Positions 16,295 through 25,825 are shown, numbered from the stretch's first letter. The stretch: DNA of 64,000 nucleotides from JACCWM01 sp040393065 (GCA_040393065.1 JBEBUW010000010.1:4390-68389); one strand, 5' to 3'. The notes: generated by a model from the sequence alone, not told the origin. Numbers and translations: made by a program.

Positions 16295-19200
16295 TTGCTA
16301 TAGCCGGTGCCGACTTTGAGGTCAGGGCTGATGTCGGCACTCCGCCCGCAATGATTGTAATGGCGGATTGCGTACGGTTTTGTTTTTCAATGTGTATGCG
16401 GTGATCAATACGTTCTTTCAAGCCTTCCACATGGCTGATAATCCCGATCTGCCGACCGCTTTGCTGCTGCAGCGTGTTGAGGACATTGAGCACAGAATCG
16501 AGCGTTTCGCTATCAAGCGTGCCAAATCCTTCGTCGAGTAGAATCGTTTCAAGTGGCAGACGAACCTGGCTGAAGTCAGCCAGAGCAAGGGCCAGTGCCA
16601 GGGAAACGACAAAGGTTTCTCCGCCGGAAAGCGTGTTGATCGGGCGTTCTTTTCCGGCATTTTCCCGATCAAGGATGGTAAACGTCAGGGTGGGTTCGCC
16701 GTCTTTTCCAATCAAAATACCGAGTTCGTAGCGGGGAAATAGCTTGTGTAGCCAGCGATTTGCTGCACGGACAAGTTCGCCCACATTCAGGCTCTGGGCG
16801 AATCGCTGAAAGCTCTCGCCGGAGCCAACACCGATGAGTTTATAAATCTCGTGCCACATGCTGGTTTCTCGCTCCAGCTTTTCAAGTTCTTGCTGAAGCG
16901 CGAGGTGTTTTTCGCTGGCGCGTGTAGATTCCTCGAGCTTTTCTTTAATGCGGCCCATTTGTTCGGTGATGGTATCGCGCTCGCTTTCTAAAATCTGAGA
17001 TTTTTCTGAAAGTTTTGTGGACTGTTCGACGAACTCTTCAGGCGTTGAAAATTCCGAAAGTGTTGCTGGTTTGTTGGACTGGTGTTGTTCAAACCTTTGC
17101 GAAGTTGCGGCGTGTACGGCCTGTGCCTGGCTTAAGGCTTCGGCAATTTCGGTGGTTCGGACTTTGAGTTGTTCGCGTTCCTCCGGTGTTAACAAGATTT
17201 GGAGCAGGCTATCTTCGGAAAGATCGAATTCAGCTAGCTTCTGATGATAGAGGCTGGTTTCCCTGGCGAGTGCGTCTGTTGTTTCTTTGTAAAGCTGCGT
17301 TCTACTCGCGAGTTCTGCACGGGCTTTTGCAAGCTCTTCACAAGCGCGGCTGCTGGTGCTTTGAGCATTTTCGAGTTGCTTTTCTGCAGATTGAATGGCG
17401 TCGGATAGCCGGATTTCAAAAACATCAGGCGCCTGGCCATCCAGAGCTTTCAGGCTGTGCTGGAACTGAGCGTCGAGCGACGTTTTTTGTTCATGTCGCT
17501 CGTTGAGACGCGACTGGGATGCCTCCAGGTTTTTTGTGCAGGCGTCCAGTGTGACCTGCGCCGCGGTCAAGGCATTTTCGGCAGTCTGTGCCTGTAACGT
17601 GGCCGTGGAGACAGCAAGGGCTGCGGCATCAAAATCCCGTTTTAATTTTTCGGCCTGTGCGAGCGCAGCAGAGAAGTCATAAGCGTCGCCGTGTTTGGTA
17701 ACATGAATATTGCAGGTGCCAAGGCTTTCGAGCAGAGCGGCTTCGGCGGCCGCGACGTTGCCAGTGAGCGTTGAAAGCTCCGCCTGAAGGGCATCGAAGC
17801 GCGCTGTGCGATCTTCGATTCTGTGGGTCAGAATGGTGATGGACTCTTCAAGTTTTTGGGTTTGTTCGATGGCGCTCCGGTGCTGTTCCTGAGCTTTTGT
17901 TTGCGCGTCTATTTTTTGTTGCAACGCATGCGTGTTTTTGTCTGCCTGCTCCATGGCATGCGTCGCAGCGTCGATATGCGTTGTGAAATCAGTAGGCGAC
18001 CAGGCGTGAATTTCGTTGTTCTCGAAGCCTGCGGTCTGAAGGAGTGTCAGGGTTTGCGCCTCGGTAGCTTTCCGGGCTTGTGTGAGTTCTGCAAGGCGCT
18101 CGTCGAGTGCTGCAAGGTTTTGCTCGGCGACGGCGATGCGTGTGAGGCCGTGATGGAAAGCAGCCTGGGCGGTTCTGAGCGATTGTTCTGCATCGCTTAA
18201 TTTTTGTTGCGTTTTGTCGTGCAGACGTTGAAGTTCACCCTCTGGTTCAGCATGTTCGCTGTTATGTTTGAACGGGTGTTCGACGCTTCCGCAGACCGGG
18301 CATTGGTCGCCGTTTTTGAGTTCACGACGTGTTTGGCCAAAGGATAACGCAATGGCAAATCCATGAAGTGATTGTTTAAGGGTTTCAACAATTTCTTCGG
18401 CATGAGCCATGTTTTGCTGGCTGGATTTCTGCTCAGCATCAAGCATTTCCTGGGATTTCAACTGCTCATCGCGCTTTTTAAGCAGGGAATGATACAGTTT
18501 TTCATCTTTTAGAAGTCTGTTGTGACTTTCAAAAGCACGTTCCAGGGCGGTTTTTCGGGCCGATGCTTTGTGGCGGAGGTTATGGAATTGATCGCGAAGT
18601 TCGGAAATATCCGCACAACGATTCAAGTGAAGCATCAGGTTTAATGCTTCTTGAGCGTTTTCCAGAGCTGTAGCCAGAGGAGCGATATGCGCTTGTTCTC
18701 CGGCGAGTTTCTGCTGTTGGGCCTGGAGTTCCTGTGACAGATTTTGAACTTCCTGATTGGTCTGGCGAGCCTGGTTTTGCTTTTCGACAAGGTTATTACG
18801 ACTGAGGGTGAGTTGGGATGCGCGATTTTGCCAGTCGGCGAGGTGCTGGGTAATTGCGGCAGCAAATTGCAGGGAGTTCTGATGTTCTCTGGCAGTTAGA
18901 AGTTTTTGGGCCGTGCTCTCTACATTTTCGCAGGCAAGTTTGTGCGCTGCCTCGGCCTGTGCATGCTCGGTAATAACTTGCTTGTGGTGATTCTCGGCAT
19001 CGGCCAGTTCTTTCGCTGAGATATGCAGGGCTTTGAAAAGTTCACGGGCTTGTTGAAGGTCCGGCTGTGATTTGGCAAGAGCTTCTCGGGCAGAAAGAAG
19101 TGCATTGCTTGCATTTTTCTGCACTGTTTCGGCCTGCGAAGTGGTTTTTTCGGCGATTTCTACTTTTTCGCGCAGGTCAGGCAAAAGCCGTTCGAGTTGC

Positions 19201-20180
19201 AAAAGCTGAGAACTGGTTTCTGCCACACGAGCACGGGCGGTGGCTGCGGGTTGGCAGAGAGCGTCGCGCTCAAGCCTTGCAAAATCGGGGGCGTGAACTG
19301 AATAGGTTTGCTGTTTTTCAGCAAGTTGCTCCGCGGTGATCTCCTTTTCAGCATGGAGTTTTTCGAAATTCTCGAGCCAGAGAATTTGCTGGCGGATGGA
19401 TTTGAGTTCGGCCTCATGCACGCCGGCCTGTGTACTGGCCGAGAGCAGGCTTGTGTTGAGTTCTTCGAGCTCCTCGGCGCTTAGCACTTTGATATCCGCC
19501 ATCTTGCTTTTGTGCTGGCTGAGGGCGTCGTCCATTTCTTTTTTGCGTGCAGCCGCGCGCGCTCCAATATCGCGGTAGTTGCTGGTATCGGTAAGGCGTT
19601 CCAGAATTGCGTTTTTTTGCTGATCGTTGGCTTTAAGAAATTCAGAAAATTGGCCTTGAGCCAGCATGACGCTGCGCTGGAAGGCCTGAATGTCCATGCC
19701 GGCCAGCACGCGGTCAAAATGTTCCTGATAGTCTTTGGGTTTGTCGCTCGATGTAATCAGATCGCCAATCGGATGGCCGTTGGCATCGACGCGAAAAAGA
19801 GAGCGATGTGCATTTTTGATGGTGCCATCGAGACGTGATTTTTTGTGCGCGCGTTCACTGAACCACTCTGCACGGTAGTATTCGCGTGTGGTTCCACAGG
19901 CGGAGCGATAGCTGAACATGACGGCAGCGCGGCATTCGACGGTTCCGTGCGACATGATGTGCTGGGTAGAAGTCTGATCGCTACTTTTGTTGGTACTGGT
20001 CAGGCGCGGCGTCTGGCCGTACAGAGCCAGGCAAATGGCGTCGAGCAGCGTGCTTTTGCCGGCTCCGGTCGGCCCGTGAATGAGAAACAGCGGCGTGTTC
20101 TTAAAGTGTTGGTCGAAGTCGATGGTGAAGGAGCCGTAGAGCGAATTCAGATTGAGGATTTCCAGGCGGTGGATTTTCAT
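16284..20180 (-). CDS. sbcC: SbcC, ATPase subunit of the SbcCD nuclease
   Basis: A 1298-aa SMC-like ATPase of the Rad50/SbcC family. Walker A GPTGAGKST (36-44) follows the typical N-terminus MKIHRLEILNLNSLYG. Very long coiled coils flank a zinc hook CPVCG (about 627-631). The C-terminal half-domain has LSGGETF (about 1183) and Walker B ILLDEGFGTLD (about 1208-1218). With SbcD it forms an ATP-dependent nuclease that cuts hairpins, blocked ends and cruciforms. Its ATG overlaps the sbcD stop by four bases (ATGA), indicating coupled translation. The gene is full length, somewhat longer than E. coli SbcC (1048 aa), with the extra length in the coiled coils. Confidence 0.97.
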   Translation of the reverse strand: MKIHRLEILNLNSLYGSFTIDFDQHFKNTPLFLIHGPTGAGKSTLLDAICLALYGQTPRLTSTNKSSDQTSTQHIMSHGTVECRAAVMFSYRSACGTTREYYRAEWFSERAHKKSRLDGTIKNAHRSLFRVDANGHPIGDLITSSDKPKDYQEHFDRVLAGMDIQAFQRSVMLAQGQFSEFLKANDQQKNAILERLTDTSNYRDIGARAAARKKEMDDALSQHKSKMADIKVLSAEELEELNTSLLSASTQAGVHEAELKSIRQQILWLENFEKLHAEKEITAEQLAEKQQTYSVHAPDFARLERDALCQPAATARARVAETSSQLLQLERLLPDLREKVEIAEKTTSQAETVQKNASNALLSAREALAKSQPDLQQARELFKALHISAKELADAENHHKQVITEHAQAEAAHKLACENVESTAQKLLTAREHQNSLQFAAAITQHLADWQNRASQLTLSRNNLVEKQNQARQTNQEVQNLSQELQAQQQKLAGEQAHIAPLATALENAQEALNLMLHLNRCADISELRDQFHNLRHKASARKTALERAFESHNRLLKDEKLYHSLLKKRDEQLKSQEMLDAEQKSSQQNMAHAEEIVETLKQSLHGFAIALSFGQTRRELKNGDQCPVCGSVEHPFKHNSEHAEPEGELQRLHDKTQQKLSDAEQSLRTAQAAFHHGLTRIAVAEQNLAALDERLAELTQARKATEAQTLTLLQTAGFENNEIHAWSPTDFTTHIDAATHAMEQADKNTHALQQKIDAQTKAQEQHRSAIEQTQKLEESITILTHRIEDRTARFDALQAELSTLTGNVAAAEAALLESLGTCNIHVTKHGDAYDFSAALAQAEKLKRDFDAAALAVSTATLQAQTAENALTAAQVTLDACTKNLEASQSRLNERHEQKTSLDAQFQHSLKALDGQAPDVFEIRLSDAIQSAEKQLENAQSTSSRACEELAKARAELASRTQLYKETTDALARETSLYHQKLAEFDLSEDSLLQILLTPEEREQLKVRTTEIAEALSQAQAVHAATSQRFEQHQSNKPATLSEFSTPEEFVEQSTKLSEKSQILESERDTITEQMGRIKEKLEESTRASEKHLALQQELEKLERETSMWHEIYKLIGVGSGESFQRFAQSLNVGELVRAANRWLHKLFPRYELGILIGKDGEPTLTFTILDRENAGKERPINTLSGGETFVVSLALALALADFSQVRLPLETILLDEGFGTLDSETLDSVLNVLNTLQQQSGRQIGIISHVEGLKERIDHRIHIEKQNRTQSAITIIAGGVPTSALTSKSAPAIATTP

Positions 20181-21484
20181 GCGTGCTCCTTGTGGACGGC
20201 TTCAAGTTCTTTGAGTTCGATCAGGTCGTCGTCTGCAAGGAGAGAGCGAAATGCAATCAGCGTGGCTTCGTCGGGTTCGGATTTTTTCTGCAGGCGATAG
20301 AGCAGGGTGAAGGTTTCTTCGGGGGTCAGGTCTTGAAGAGATGGATGCTGGATGCCAGAGGTCGCCGTTTCGAGGCGCGCTTGCTCAGATAGAGTTTGAC
20401 GAAGGTCCAGAATTTGCGGAGGTAGCTGGCCGCCGGGTGTGTTGGCGTGAATAAAGTCCGTGAAATGGGAGGCGTTGAGGTGGGTGTGACTGTCGACGAT
20501 CAGATTGATGTAGAGATAGGGCGTAAATTCGGTATCCGGGCCGGTTTTGAGGGCGCGGATCTGCTCGAAGATTTCGTCTTCCGTGCCTTCGAGGGTGAGA
20601 ATAGGACGCCAGATAGGGATCGAAATGGGAGTCACGGTGACGCTGGATTTGTTGTCGATGTCGACAAGCAGAACTTGCCGAGGTGTGGTGGATTCCTCCG
20701 GACGCGTGGCAACGGGAGTGCCGCTGTACCAGATGTTGCGTGAGCCAAGCTGGCGGCAATGATGGATATGGCCGAGGGCGACGTAGTCGTAACGGTCATC
20801 AAAAATGGACGTGGGCAGCGCGCCGATCGTGCCAACCTGATGGATATCGCTGTTGAAATCGCCCGCCCGCCGTTGCCAGGTAGCGGTAGAATCGGTGCAG
20901 GTGAGATGACCGGTGGCGATGAGTGGGATGGTTTCGCCGTAAAGTTCGGTCGCAAGGTCTGCCAGATGGCTATAGAGGTTTTTGAAGCCGGCTTCATAGC
21001 GTTCGTTGATTTCGATTTCTGAGTATCGAGTTGTCAAAATGCCGAGACGCGCTTCCTGAACGAAGGGAACGGCTGCAACGACGGCTTCGACTTCGCCGGT
21101 TTCTGGATGATGGATGGGACACAGGCAGCGCTTCCATGTATCGGGATCCGCCAGAAGGCCGCCTACAGTGTGGACTTTCAAGAAGCCAAGGATTTCTCGG
21201 GGAGCATCCAGGCGCGAGGCTGAATCGTGGTTTCCGCCGACGACGATGACTTTTTTGAGCGCAGGCAGTTGGGTACAGCGCGTCAAAAAGTTGTAGTACT
21301 CGGCCTGGGCGCTGGCGGAGGGCTGGCTGTGATGGAAAATATCACCGGCAATCAAGAGAACTTCAACAGCCTGGTCGCGCATGGTCTTGAGGAGCCAGTC
21401 TAAGAAACGACGATGTTCAGGTTCACGGGTGGCATGCTCAAGGCTTACGCCGAGATGCCAGTCCGAAGTGTGCAAAATTTTCAC
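20177..21484 (-). CDS. sbcD: SbcD, nuclease subunit of SbcCD
   Basis: The 435-aa protein is a Mre11/SbcD-type metallophosphoesterase. It has all the metal-binding motifs: SDWHLG (D8, H10), AGDIFH (D48), GGNHDS (N85, H86), ATGHLTC, and ALGHIHH near 235. The C-terminal capping domain follows. It is the Mn2+-dependent exo/endonuclease partner of SbcC, encoded directly downstream with a 4-base overlap. The two form a two-gene operon on the minus strand. The promoter must lie in 21485-21650, but I see no strong match. Confidence 0.97.
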   Translation of the reverse strand: MKILHTSDWHLGVSLEHATREPEHRRFLDWLLKTMRDQAVEVLLIAGDIFHHSQPSASAQAEYYNFLTRCTQLPALKKVIVVGGNHDSASRLDAPREILGFLKVHTVGGLLADPDTWKRCLCPIHHPETGEVEAVVAAVPFVQEARLGILTTRYSEIEINERYEAGFKNLYSHLADLATELYGETIPLIATGHLTCTDSTATWQRRAGDFNSDIHQVGTIGALPTSIFDDRYDYVALGHIHHCRQLGSRNIWYSGTPVATRPEESTTPRQVLLVDIDNKSSVTVTPISIPIWRPILTLEGTEDEIFEQIRALKTGPDTEFTPYLYINLIVDSHTHLNASHFTDFIHANTPGGQLPPQILDLRQTLSEQARLETATSGIQHPSLQDLTPEETFTLLYRLQKKSEPDEATLIAFRSLLADDDLIELKELEAVHKEHA

Positions 21485-21941
21485 GGGGATTTATCCGGCA
21501 ATTAAAAAACAGTATGAATTCAGCGCGATGCAACCATAAAGTCAGCGAATCGTGCAGAGCCCAAGATACCCCCTGGATTGTGTTGTGGGCAAGGTGTGGC
21601 GATGGCCATGATTGATCGTACCGCGAGCGGTCGCGCCATCGCTTGCAGGAGCGTTCTGCACCAGGCCGGATGATGGATCCTCATTAAAAATGGCATTTTG
21701 TGCCGGCTCGGGCGATGGATCATCGTAAAAAGTCGCATTTTGTGCCGGCTCGGACGATGGATCATCGCAAGGGAGGGGGGGGACGGCTGTTTTTGCGTTC
21801 AGGTTCTGGTGCGTAAACCCATATTTCAAAAATCGTCGCGTAATTGACCGCCATTGCGGTTCTCTTTAGTATGGCAGATAGGAAAATTGTGTCAGTCTGG
21901 CGCATGTGCGGTAATTTTTAAATTATTATCGGGAAGAGTTT
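21485..21941. other. intergenic region between divergent sbcD and Gly-rich lipoprotein genes
   Basis: The 457 bases contain no reading frame I can support. The main feature is the 42-bp tandem repeat at 21651-21770. Short frames on the minus strand read through the repeats and give a 14-residue DDPSSEPAQNATFY-like unit, but they lack a ribosome site and a convincing start. Confidence 0.6.
21651..21770. repeat. 42-bp tandem repeat, about 2.9 units
   Basis: Units begin with GATGGATC at 21672, 21714 and 21756. The first two are complete 42-mers, the third is cut after 15 bases, and a diverged half unit (21651-21671) lies upstream. The core ATTTTGTGCCGGCTCGG is identical in the two full copies. 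The 42-base period would preserve a reading frame. Confidence 0.85.
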
Positions 21942-23642
21942 ATGAATAAGATGCGCGCTGTTCGGTTGTTGGTTTTGATATGTTTCGCGGGAGGCCTGGG
22001 CAGTCTGAGTGTCGGGTGCGTGAGTAGCGAGCCGACGGATCTCGGACGCATCGACAGGACTGACGTAGGTGCCAGTGATGTGGGCGTCGATCCAGACACG
22101 ACCCCGTCGGATACGGGCAACAATGATGTCGGAGGCGGCAATCAAGATACCGGCGGGCATCAGGATACAGGCGATGAGCAGCCGGATACGGATCTGCCTG
22201 ATGTCAATGAAGATACGGGGCCCGGTTCGGACGATTGTCCGGATCTGGTAATTCCCAACCCTGGCGTGTCGACCGATCCCTGTCAGCCGGATGATGGCGG
22301 GCAGAGCATCAGTATTTTTGTTTCAACCAGCGGCCGGGATAGCAATCCCGGAACGATGGGAATGCCCAAGGCCAGTGTGGCTGCGGGGCTTGCTGCAGCG
22401 GCCAATGATTCGACCAAAAAATGGGTTCTGGTGGGCACGGGCGTCTATCATGAAAGCATTGACCTGGTGAACGGCATCCACGTTGTGGGCGGCTATAGCT
22501 TTGACTGGAAGCGCGAGAATCGCCAGCGAAGCACGATTCGCGGTGGCAATCCTACAGTTTCCGGTCAGGGCATTGAGCAACCGACGATGTTGGCCAATTT
22601 GTTTGTAGAGCCCACGGAGCTTGTTCAGGACGGCGAAAGTGTGGTGACGGTTCATCTGGTAAATAGTCCGGGTGTTACGTTGCGGAATTTGAAAATCACG
22701 GGCGGGCGTGCTGGTAATGGAGCCGCAGGCGCGCGTGGCGTGACCGGAACGGGCGGTTATGCAGGATCGAAAGGTGCGGATGCACCGCCGGATAATGGTG
22801 GGTTTGCCGGAACATCTTGTAAAAATCAGGAGGTCAGCGATCGTCCTCAACCAGGCAATGGAGCCTCTGCGCCGTGTTCGTTTGGGGTAGGCGGCAAGGG
22901 TGGTCTGTCTGGAAAGGGCGATCAGAGGGGCTCCGCGGGCGTCGCAGGGGAAGGCGGCGCTGCCGGAGGGGCAGGGAGTGCTGTGCGGACTCCTGCGTTG
23001 AAAGGCGCAGATGGAGCCACCGGCTCGATGGGCGCTGGAGGAACTGGCGGGATCGTGGGAGGCTCGTTTGATGGGTTGGTATGGCGCGGTAATGCCGGGA
23101 CTCCGGGTGAAGCTGGAACGCCGGGCGGCGGCGGCGGCGGCGGCGGTGGCGGAGGAGGCGATGATGAAGGTGGAACCTTCTCGTGCGCAGGCTGGGGCGG
23201 TGCCGGCGGCGGCGGCGGTTCTGGCGGCTGCGGTGGCGGTGGCGGTGGCGGCGGACAGGCCGGTGGCGCCAGCGTTGCCCTGATGCTGACAGACAGCGAT
23301 GTGTTGATCGAGCACTGTGAGCTGGAAGGAGGCACCGGTGGTGCCGGTGGCGCCGGTGGTGAAGGCGGCGCTGGCGGTGCTGGCGGCGCTGGCGGGGCTG
23401 GTGGCGCCGGTGAGGATGGCAGCGGTATCGGCGGCACGGGAGGCAGAGGTGGTCAGGGAGGCCAGGGCGGCAATGGCGGCGGCGGCGCTGGCGGACCGAG
23501 CTTTGTCATCTATAGCAATAAAACGCTCAGTCGGCCGATTGTGAACACACAAATGGTTGTCGGTACAGGCGGCCGCGGCGGTGGTCAGGGCACGAGCAAA
23601 GGTGCTGATGGCGCATCTGTAGATGAGCAATTCGGACTCTGA
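21942..23642 (+). CDS. Gly-rich (PGRS-like) secreted lipoprotein
   Basis: A 566-aa lipoprotein with signal peptide ending in SLSVGC (Cys 26). It has an Asp/Thr/Gly/Asn linker (about 30-105) and a DUF1565-like beta-helix region (about 120-255: ISIFVSTSGRDSNPG, VGTGVYHESIDLVNGIHVVGGY). About 300 residues dominated by Gly, Ala and Ser follow, with runs of up to 10 Gly (about residues 390-400). The composition recalls PE_PGRS and collagen-like surface proteins. The Gly-rich part has cysteine pairs (CAGWGG, GGCGGG). It probably forms a surface-anchored adhesive or structural fibre. GC content rises sharply in this part, which causes long antisense frames that are not genes. ATG 21942 follows GGGAAGAG. 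Confidence 0.85.
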   Translation: MNKMRAVRLLVLICFAGGLGSLSVGCVSSEPTDLGRIDRTDVGASDVGVDPDTTPSDTGNNDVGGGNQDTGGHQDTGDEQPDTDLPDVNEDTGPGSDDCPDLVIPNPGVSTDPCQPDDGGQSISIFVSTSGRDSNPGTMGMPKASVAAGLAAAANDSTKKWVLVGTGVYHESIDLVNGIHVVGGYSFDWKRENRQRSTIRGGNPTVSGQGIEQPTMLANLFVEPTELVQDGESVVTVHLVNSPGVTLRNLKITGGRAGNGAAGARGVTGTGGYAGSKGADAPPDNGGFAGTSCKNQEVSDRPQPGNGASAPCSFGVGGKGGLSGKGDQRGSAGVAGEGGAAGGAGSAVRTPALKGADGATGSMGAGGTGGIVGGSFDGLVWRGNAGTPGEAGTPGGGGGGGGGGGGDDEGGTFSCAGWGGAGGGGGSGGCGGGGGGGGQAGGASVALMLTDSDVLIEHCELEGGTGGAGGAGGEGGAGGAGGAGGAGGAGEDGSGIGGTGGRGGQGGQGGNGGGGAGGPSFVIYSNKTLSRPIVNTQMVVGTGGRGGGQGTSKGADGASVDEQFGL

Positions 23643-23673
23643 TCGGCGCTGCGCTTTCCCGATAATTGCATAG

Positions 23674-23713
23674 AAAAAATCCCTTCCAACCTCGTAGTTG
23701 GAAGGGATTTTTT
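23674..23713. terminator. bidirectional intrinsic terminator
   Basis: AAAAAATCCCTTCCAAC (23674-23690) and its exact complement (23697-23713) form a 17-bp stem with a 6-base loop. It lies between the convergent lipoprotein gene (ends 23642) and second pspA paralogue (ends 23752), with A/T runs for both directions. Confidence 0.93.
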
Positions 23714-23751
23714 GTGGGGCCCAGGGTGGTGAAAAAAGACGGCGTAGAAAA

Positions 23752-24540
23752 TTACTGAAACTTCTTTTTCAGATCGGCCAGATCATCGTTGACGGTTTTC
23801 TTGGATTCCATCTGATTGAAAATTCTTTCGAGCTCGGCGCGGCGCGGATCGAGAAGGTCGTCGTCGCTGGTGGGCGTGGAAAGCTCGCGAATTGCATCGA
23901 TTTCCGCTTCCATGCTTTCGATCTTGCTCGACATTCGATCAAATTCTCGGAACTGGCTGTCGGTCTGAAAAACCGGATCGTATTCCGTCGGCGGTGTGCG
24001 CGCAGCCGTTGGCGATGGAGCGCCAGCGCGCTGCTGCGTGCGGCGGCGTAGTTCGGCATCCCAGGCGGCTTCGTTGTGCAGGTTTGCGCCGGCAGGGGGC
24101 TGATTGGCAGAGGGAAGCGTAGAGGTTGTCGCGCGGATACGTCCGCGTGCGCTGTCGAGCTTCATCTCAAGCGCTTCCAGGGCGCTGCCAATATCGCGGC
24201 TATAGGCGCGGTGTTCATCGAGCTGATTTCGCAGGCTTTCGGCTTCGCGCAGCGCTTTGTTTTTCACGACCAGAGCTTCACGGGCCAGCTGCTCATCGCC
24301 TGCGCGAAGGGCCAGCATGGCGCGTTCTTCCCACTGGTCGGCACGCTCGCGGGCGCTGCGGATCTGGGCAACCAGTTGTTTTTCACCTGCGCGCAATTCT
24401 ACCTGCTGGCGGCGTGCATCGCGCAGGCTGGATTCCATTTCCTTGAACGCATTTTGCGCCGAGGAGTCACCGGCTCGCCCGCTCAGGGCATCGTTCAGGT
24501 TGGAGCGGATCAGCAAGTTCAGCCGATTAAGAATGGTCAT
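23752..24540 (-). CDS. second PspA/IM30 family protein
   Basis: A 262-aa PspA-like protein. The N-terminus MTILNRLNLLIRSNLNDAL is the membrane helix pattern, followed by a long coiled coil (about 25-145). A proline/alanine-rich, variable stretch (about 145-185) precedes a conserved REFDRMSSKIESMEAEIDAI segment that is also found in the first PspA (FDRMSVKIEQMEAEAEA). Compared with pspA at 14378, the 'SEDPEKILNQ' region is replaced and the linker is longer, so this is an ancient paralogue with a probably distinct role. It lies 76 bases after the HD-domain nuclease gene on the same strand and may be cotranscribed with it. Confidence 0.86.
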   Translation of the reverse strand: MTILNRLNLLIRSNLNDALSGRAGDSSAQNAFKEMESSLRDARRQQVELRAGEKQLVAQIRSARERADQWEERAMLALRAGDEQLAREALVVKNKALREAESLRNQLDEHRAYSRDIGSALEALEMKLDSARGRIRATTSTLPSANQPPAGANLHNEAAWDAELRRRTQQRAGAPSPTAARTPPTEYDPVFQTDSQFREFDRMSSKIESMEAEIDAIRELSTPTSDDDLLDPRRAELERIFNQMESKKTVNDDLADLKKKFQ

Positions 24541-24616
24541 GGCGTTGTCCTGTAGTCATCAATCGTGGGGTGTGGCCTCGAAACCTGTAGTGCGGTGAAA
24601 TATACGACAAAACAGC

Positions 24617-25825
24617 TCAATCGCCAAAGAGGTTCAGGTTGGGGCAGGGCTCTTCAGCCGGGGTTCTGGCCGGTTTCTTCGATGGCAGCGCCGTAATATC
24701 GATTTTTTCGGTGATGGATTCGGGACCTTCAGCTCGGGCCATGATTGGCTCTGCAGAGGGCGCTGTTGTTGGCTGATTGCGCGTCCGGCCGGGGCCGATC
24801 AACGCATCGGGTTGAATGGTTTCACGGATGGCCCAGGAGTCTGCATTCGGGCTGCCAAGATAAAGAGAACCATCGAAAAGACGGCTGTAATCCGACCACT
24901 CGGTATCGGTGCGGCCGCTTTGAGCAGCCTGTGCGCGGGTTGTCCAGCTCATGGCCATCCGACTGTCGATCATGTCGATTTCGTGCAAAAGCAGGGCTTC
25001 CGGCGTCCGGGGCAAAACCGGCGACCCGTATTCCAGATGACCATGATGGCTTAGTACCAGGTGTTTGAGCTGCGTAAGCATGTCTTCATCGAAAGCCGGC
25101 TCTGTAGCTGCGGCCACTTCGTTGATCAGTTCAATTCCCTGAACGATATGACCGAGAAGTTTTCCGGGCGTGGAGTATGAAAACGAGCGGCTATAGTTGA
25201 GCTCCCAGCATTTGCCGAAATCATGGAGAACGCAGCCAGCCAGAACCAGATCGGGATTGAGAAGCCCGGGGTAATAACGGCGATAATGCTCGCAAAGGCC
25301 CAGGCCAATGCGCGCCATGGAGAGCGTATGCTCAATCAGTCCGCTGACATAATTATGGTGATTGCTGACAGCGGCCGGCGCGGTCGCAAAAAGGCGGGTG
25401 CGCTCTTTGTCGGCAAATAACACATCAAAGAATCGTCGCAGCTCTGCACTTTTGAGCTCGGTATCAAGGAGTTCCAGCAGCTGTTGCAACAAATCATCGG
25501 CATCCCAACGTGAGCGGGGCAGAAAATCTCCGAGTGCAACCTCCTGATCGGCCACGACGGTGATGTCGGACAGGGTGATTTGCAGCTGATCACGGAAAGA
25601 ACTGACGCGACCGCGAATCATCACGAAATCATCGACCTGAAACCTGCTGTCGAGCTCCAGCGCATTGTCCCAGGCGCGCGCTTCAATCGTTCCGCTGCGA
25701 TCTCCCAGCGTAACGTTTAAGTACGGCGCGCCGGCTTTGGTTTCGCGTACGCTTTTGTTGGTGACTAAAAAAACGGTGTGAACAGCTGAATTATCCTGCA
25801 AATCGGACACAAATATTTTTGTCAT
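24617..25825 (-). CDS. YhaM-like 3'-5' exoribonuclease, OB-fold plus HD domain
   Basis: The 402-aa protein starts TKIFVSDL, typical of the CBF1/YhaM family. It carries an OB-fold (about 14-95: GTIEARAWDN, FVMIRGRVSSFRDQLQI) and then an HD domain with metal ligands H166 (GLIEHT), H201-D202 (LHDFGK), H226, H260-H261 (LSHHGHLEYGSP) and DMIDS near 284-288. The C-terminal 90 residues are Pro/Ala-rich. YhaM enzymes degrade RNA (and some DNA) 3' to 5'. I begin at ATG 25825, where the family usually starts; TTG 25846 is an in-frame alternative. The next gene on the strand is a pspA paralogue. Family is clear; the cellular target is unknown. Confidence 0.88.
   Translation of the reverse strand: MTKIFVSDLQDNSAVHTVFLVTNKSVRETKAGAPYLNVTLGDRSGTIEARAWDNALELDSRFQVDDFVMIRGRVSSFRDQLQITLSDITVVADQEVALGDFLPRSRWDADDLLQQLLELLDTELKSAELRRFFDVLFADKERTRLFATAPAAVSNHHNYVSGLIEHTLSMARIGLGLCEHYRRYYPGLLNPDLVLAGCVLHDFGKCWELNYSRSFSYSTPGKLLGHIVQGIELINEVAAATEPAFDEDMLTQLKHLVLSHHGHLEYGSPVLPRTPEALLLHEIDMIDSRMAMSWTTRAQAAQSGRTDTEWSDYSRLFDGSLYLGSPNADSWAIRETIQPDALIGPGRTRNQPTTAPSAEPIMARAEGPESITEKIDITALPSKKPARTPAEEPCPNLNLFGD

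Noticed and set aside
21542..21829. 95-aa minus-strand frame through the 42-bp repeat
   Set aside because: Only a TTG start with no ribosome site; the sequence is mainly the repeat. Kept as a repeat, not a gene.
22323..23630. 435-aa minus-strand frame opposite the Gly-rich lipoprotein
   Set aside because: Low-complexity mirror of GGC/GCC-rich DNA; the plus strand has a signal peptide, lipobox and ribosome site.
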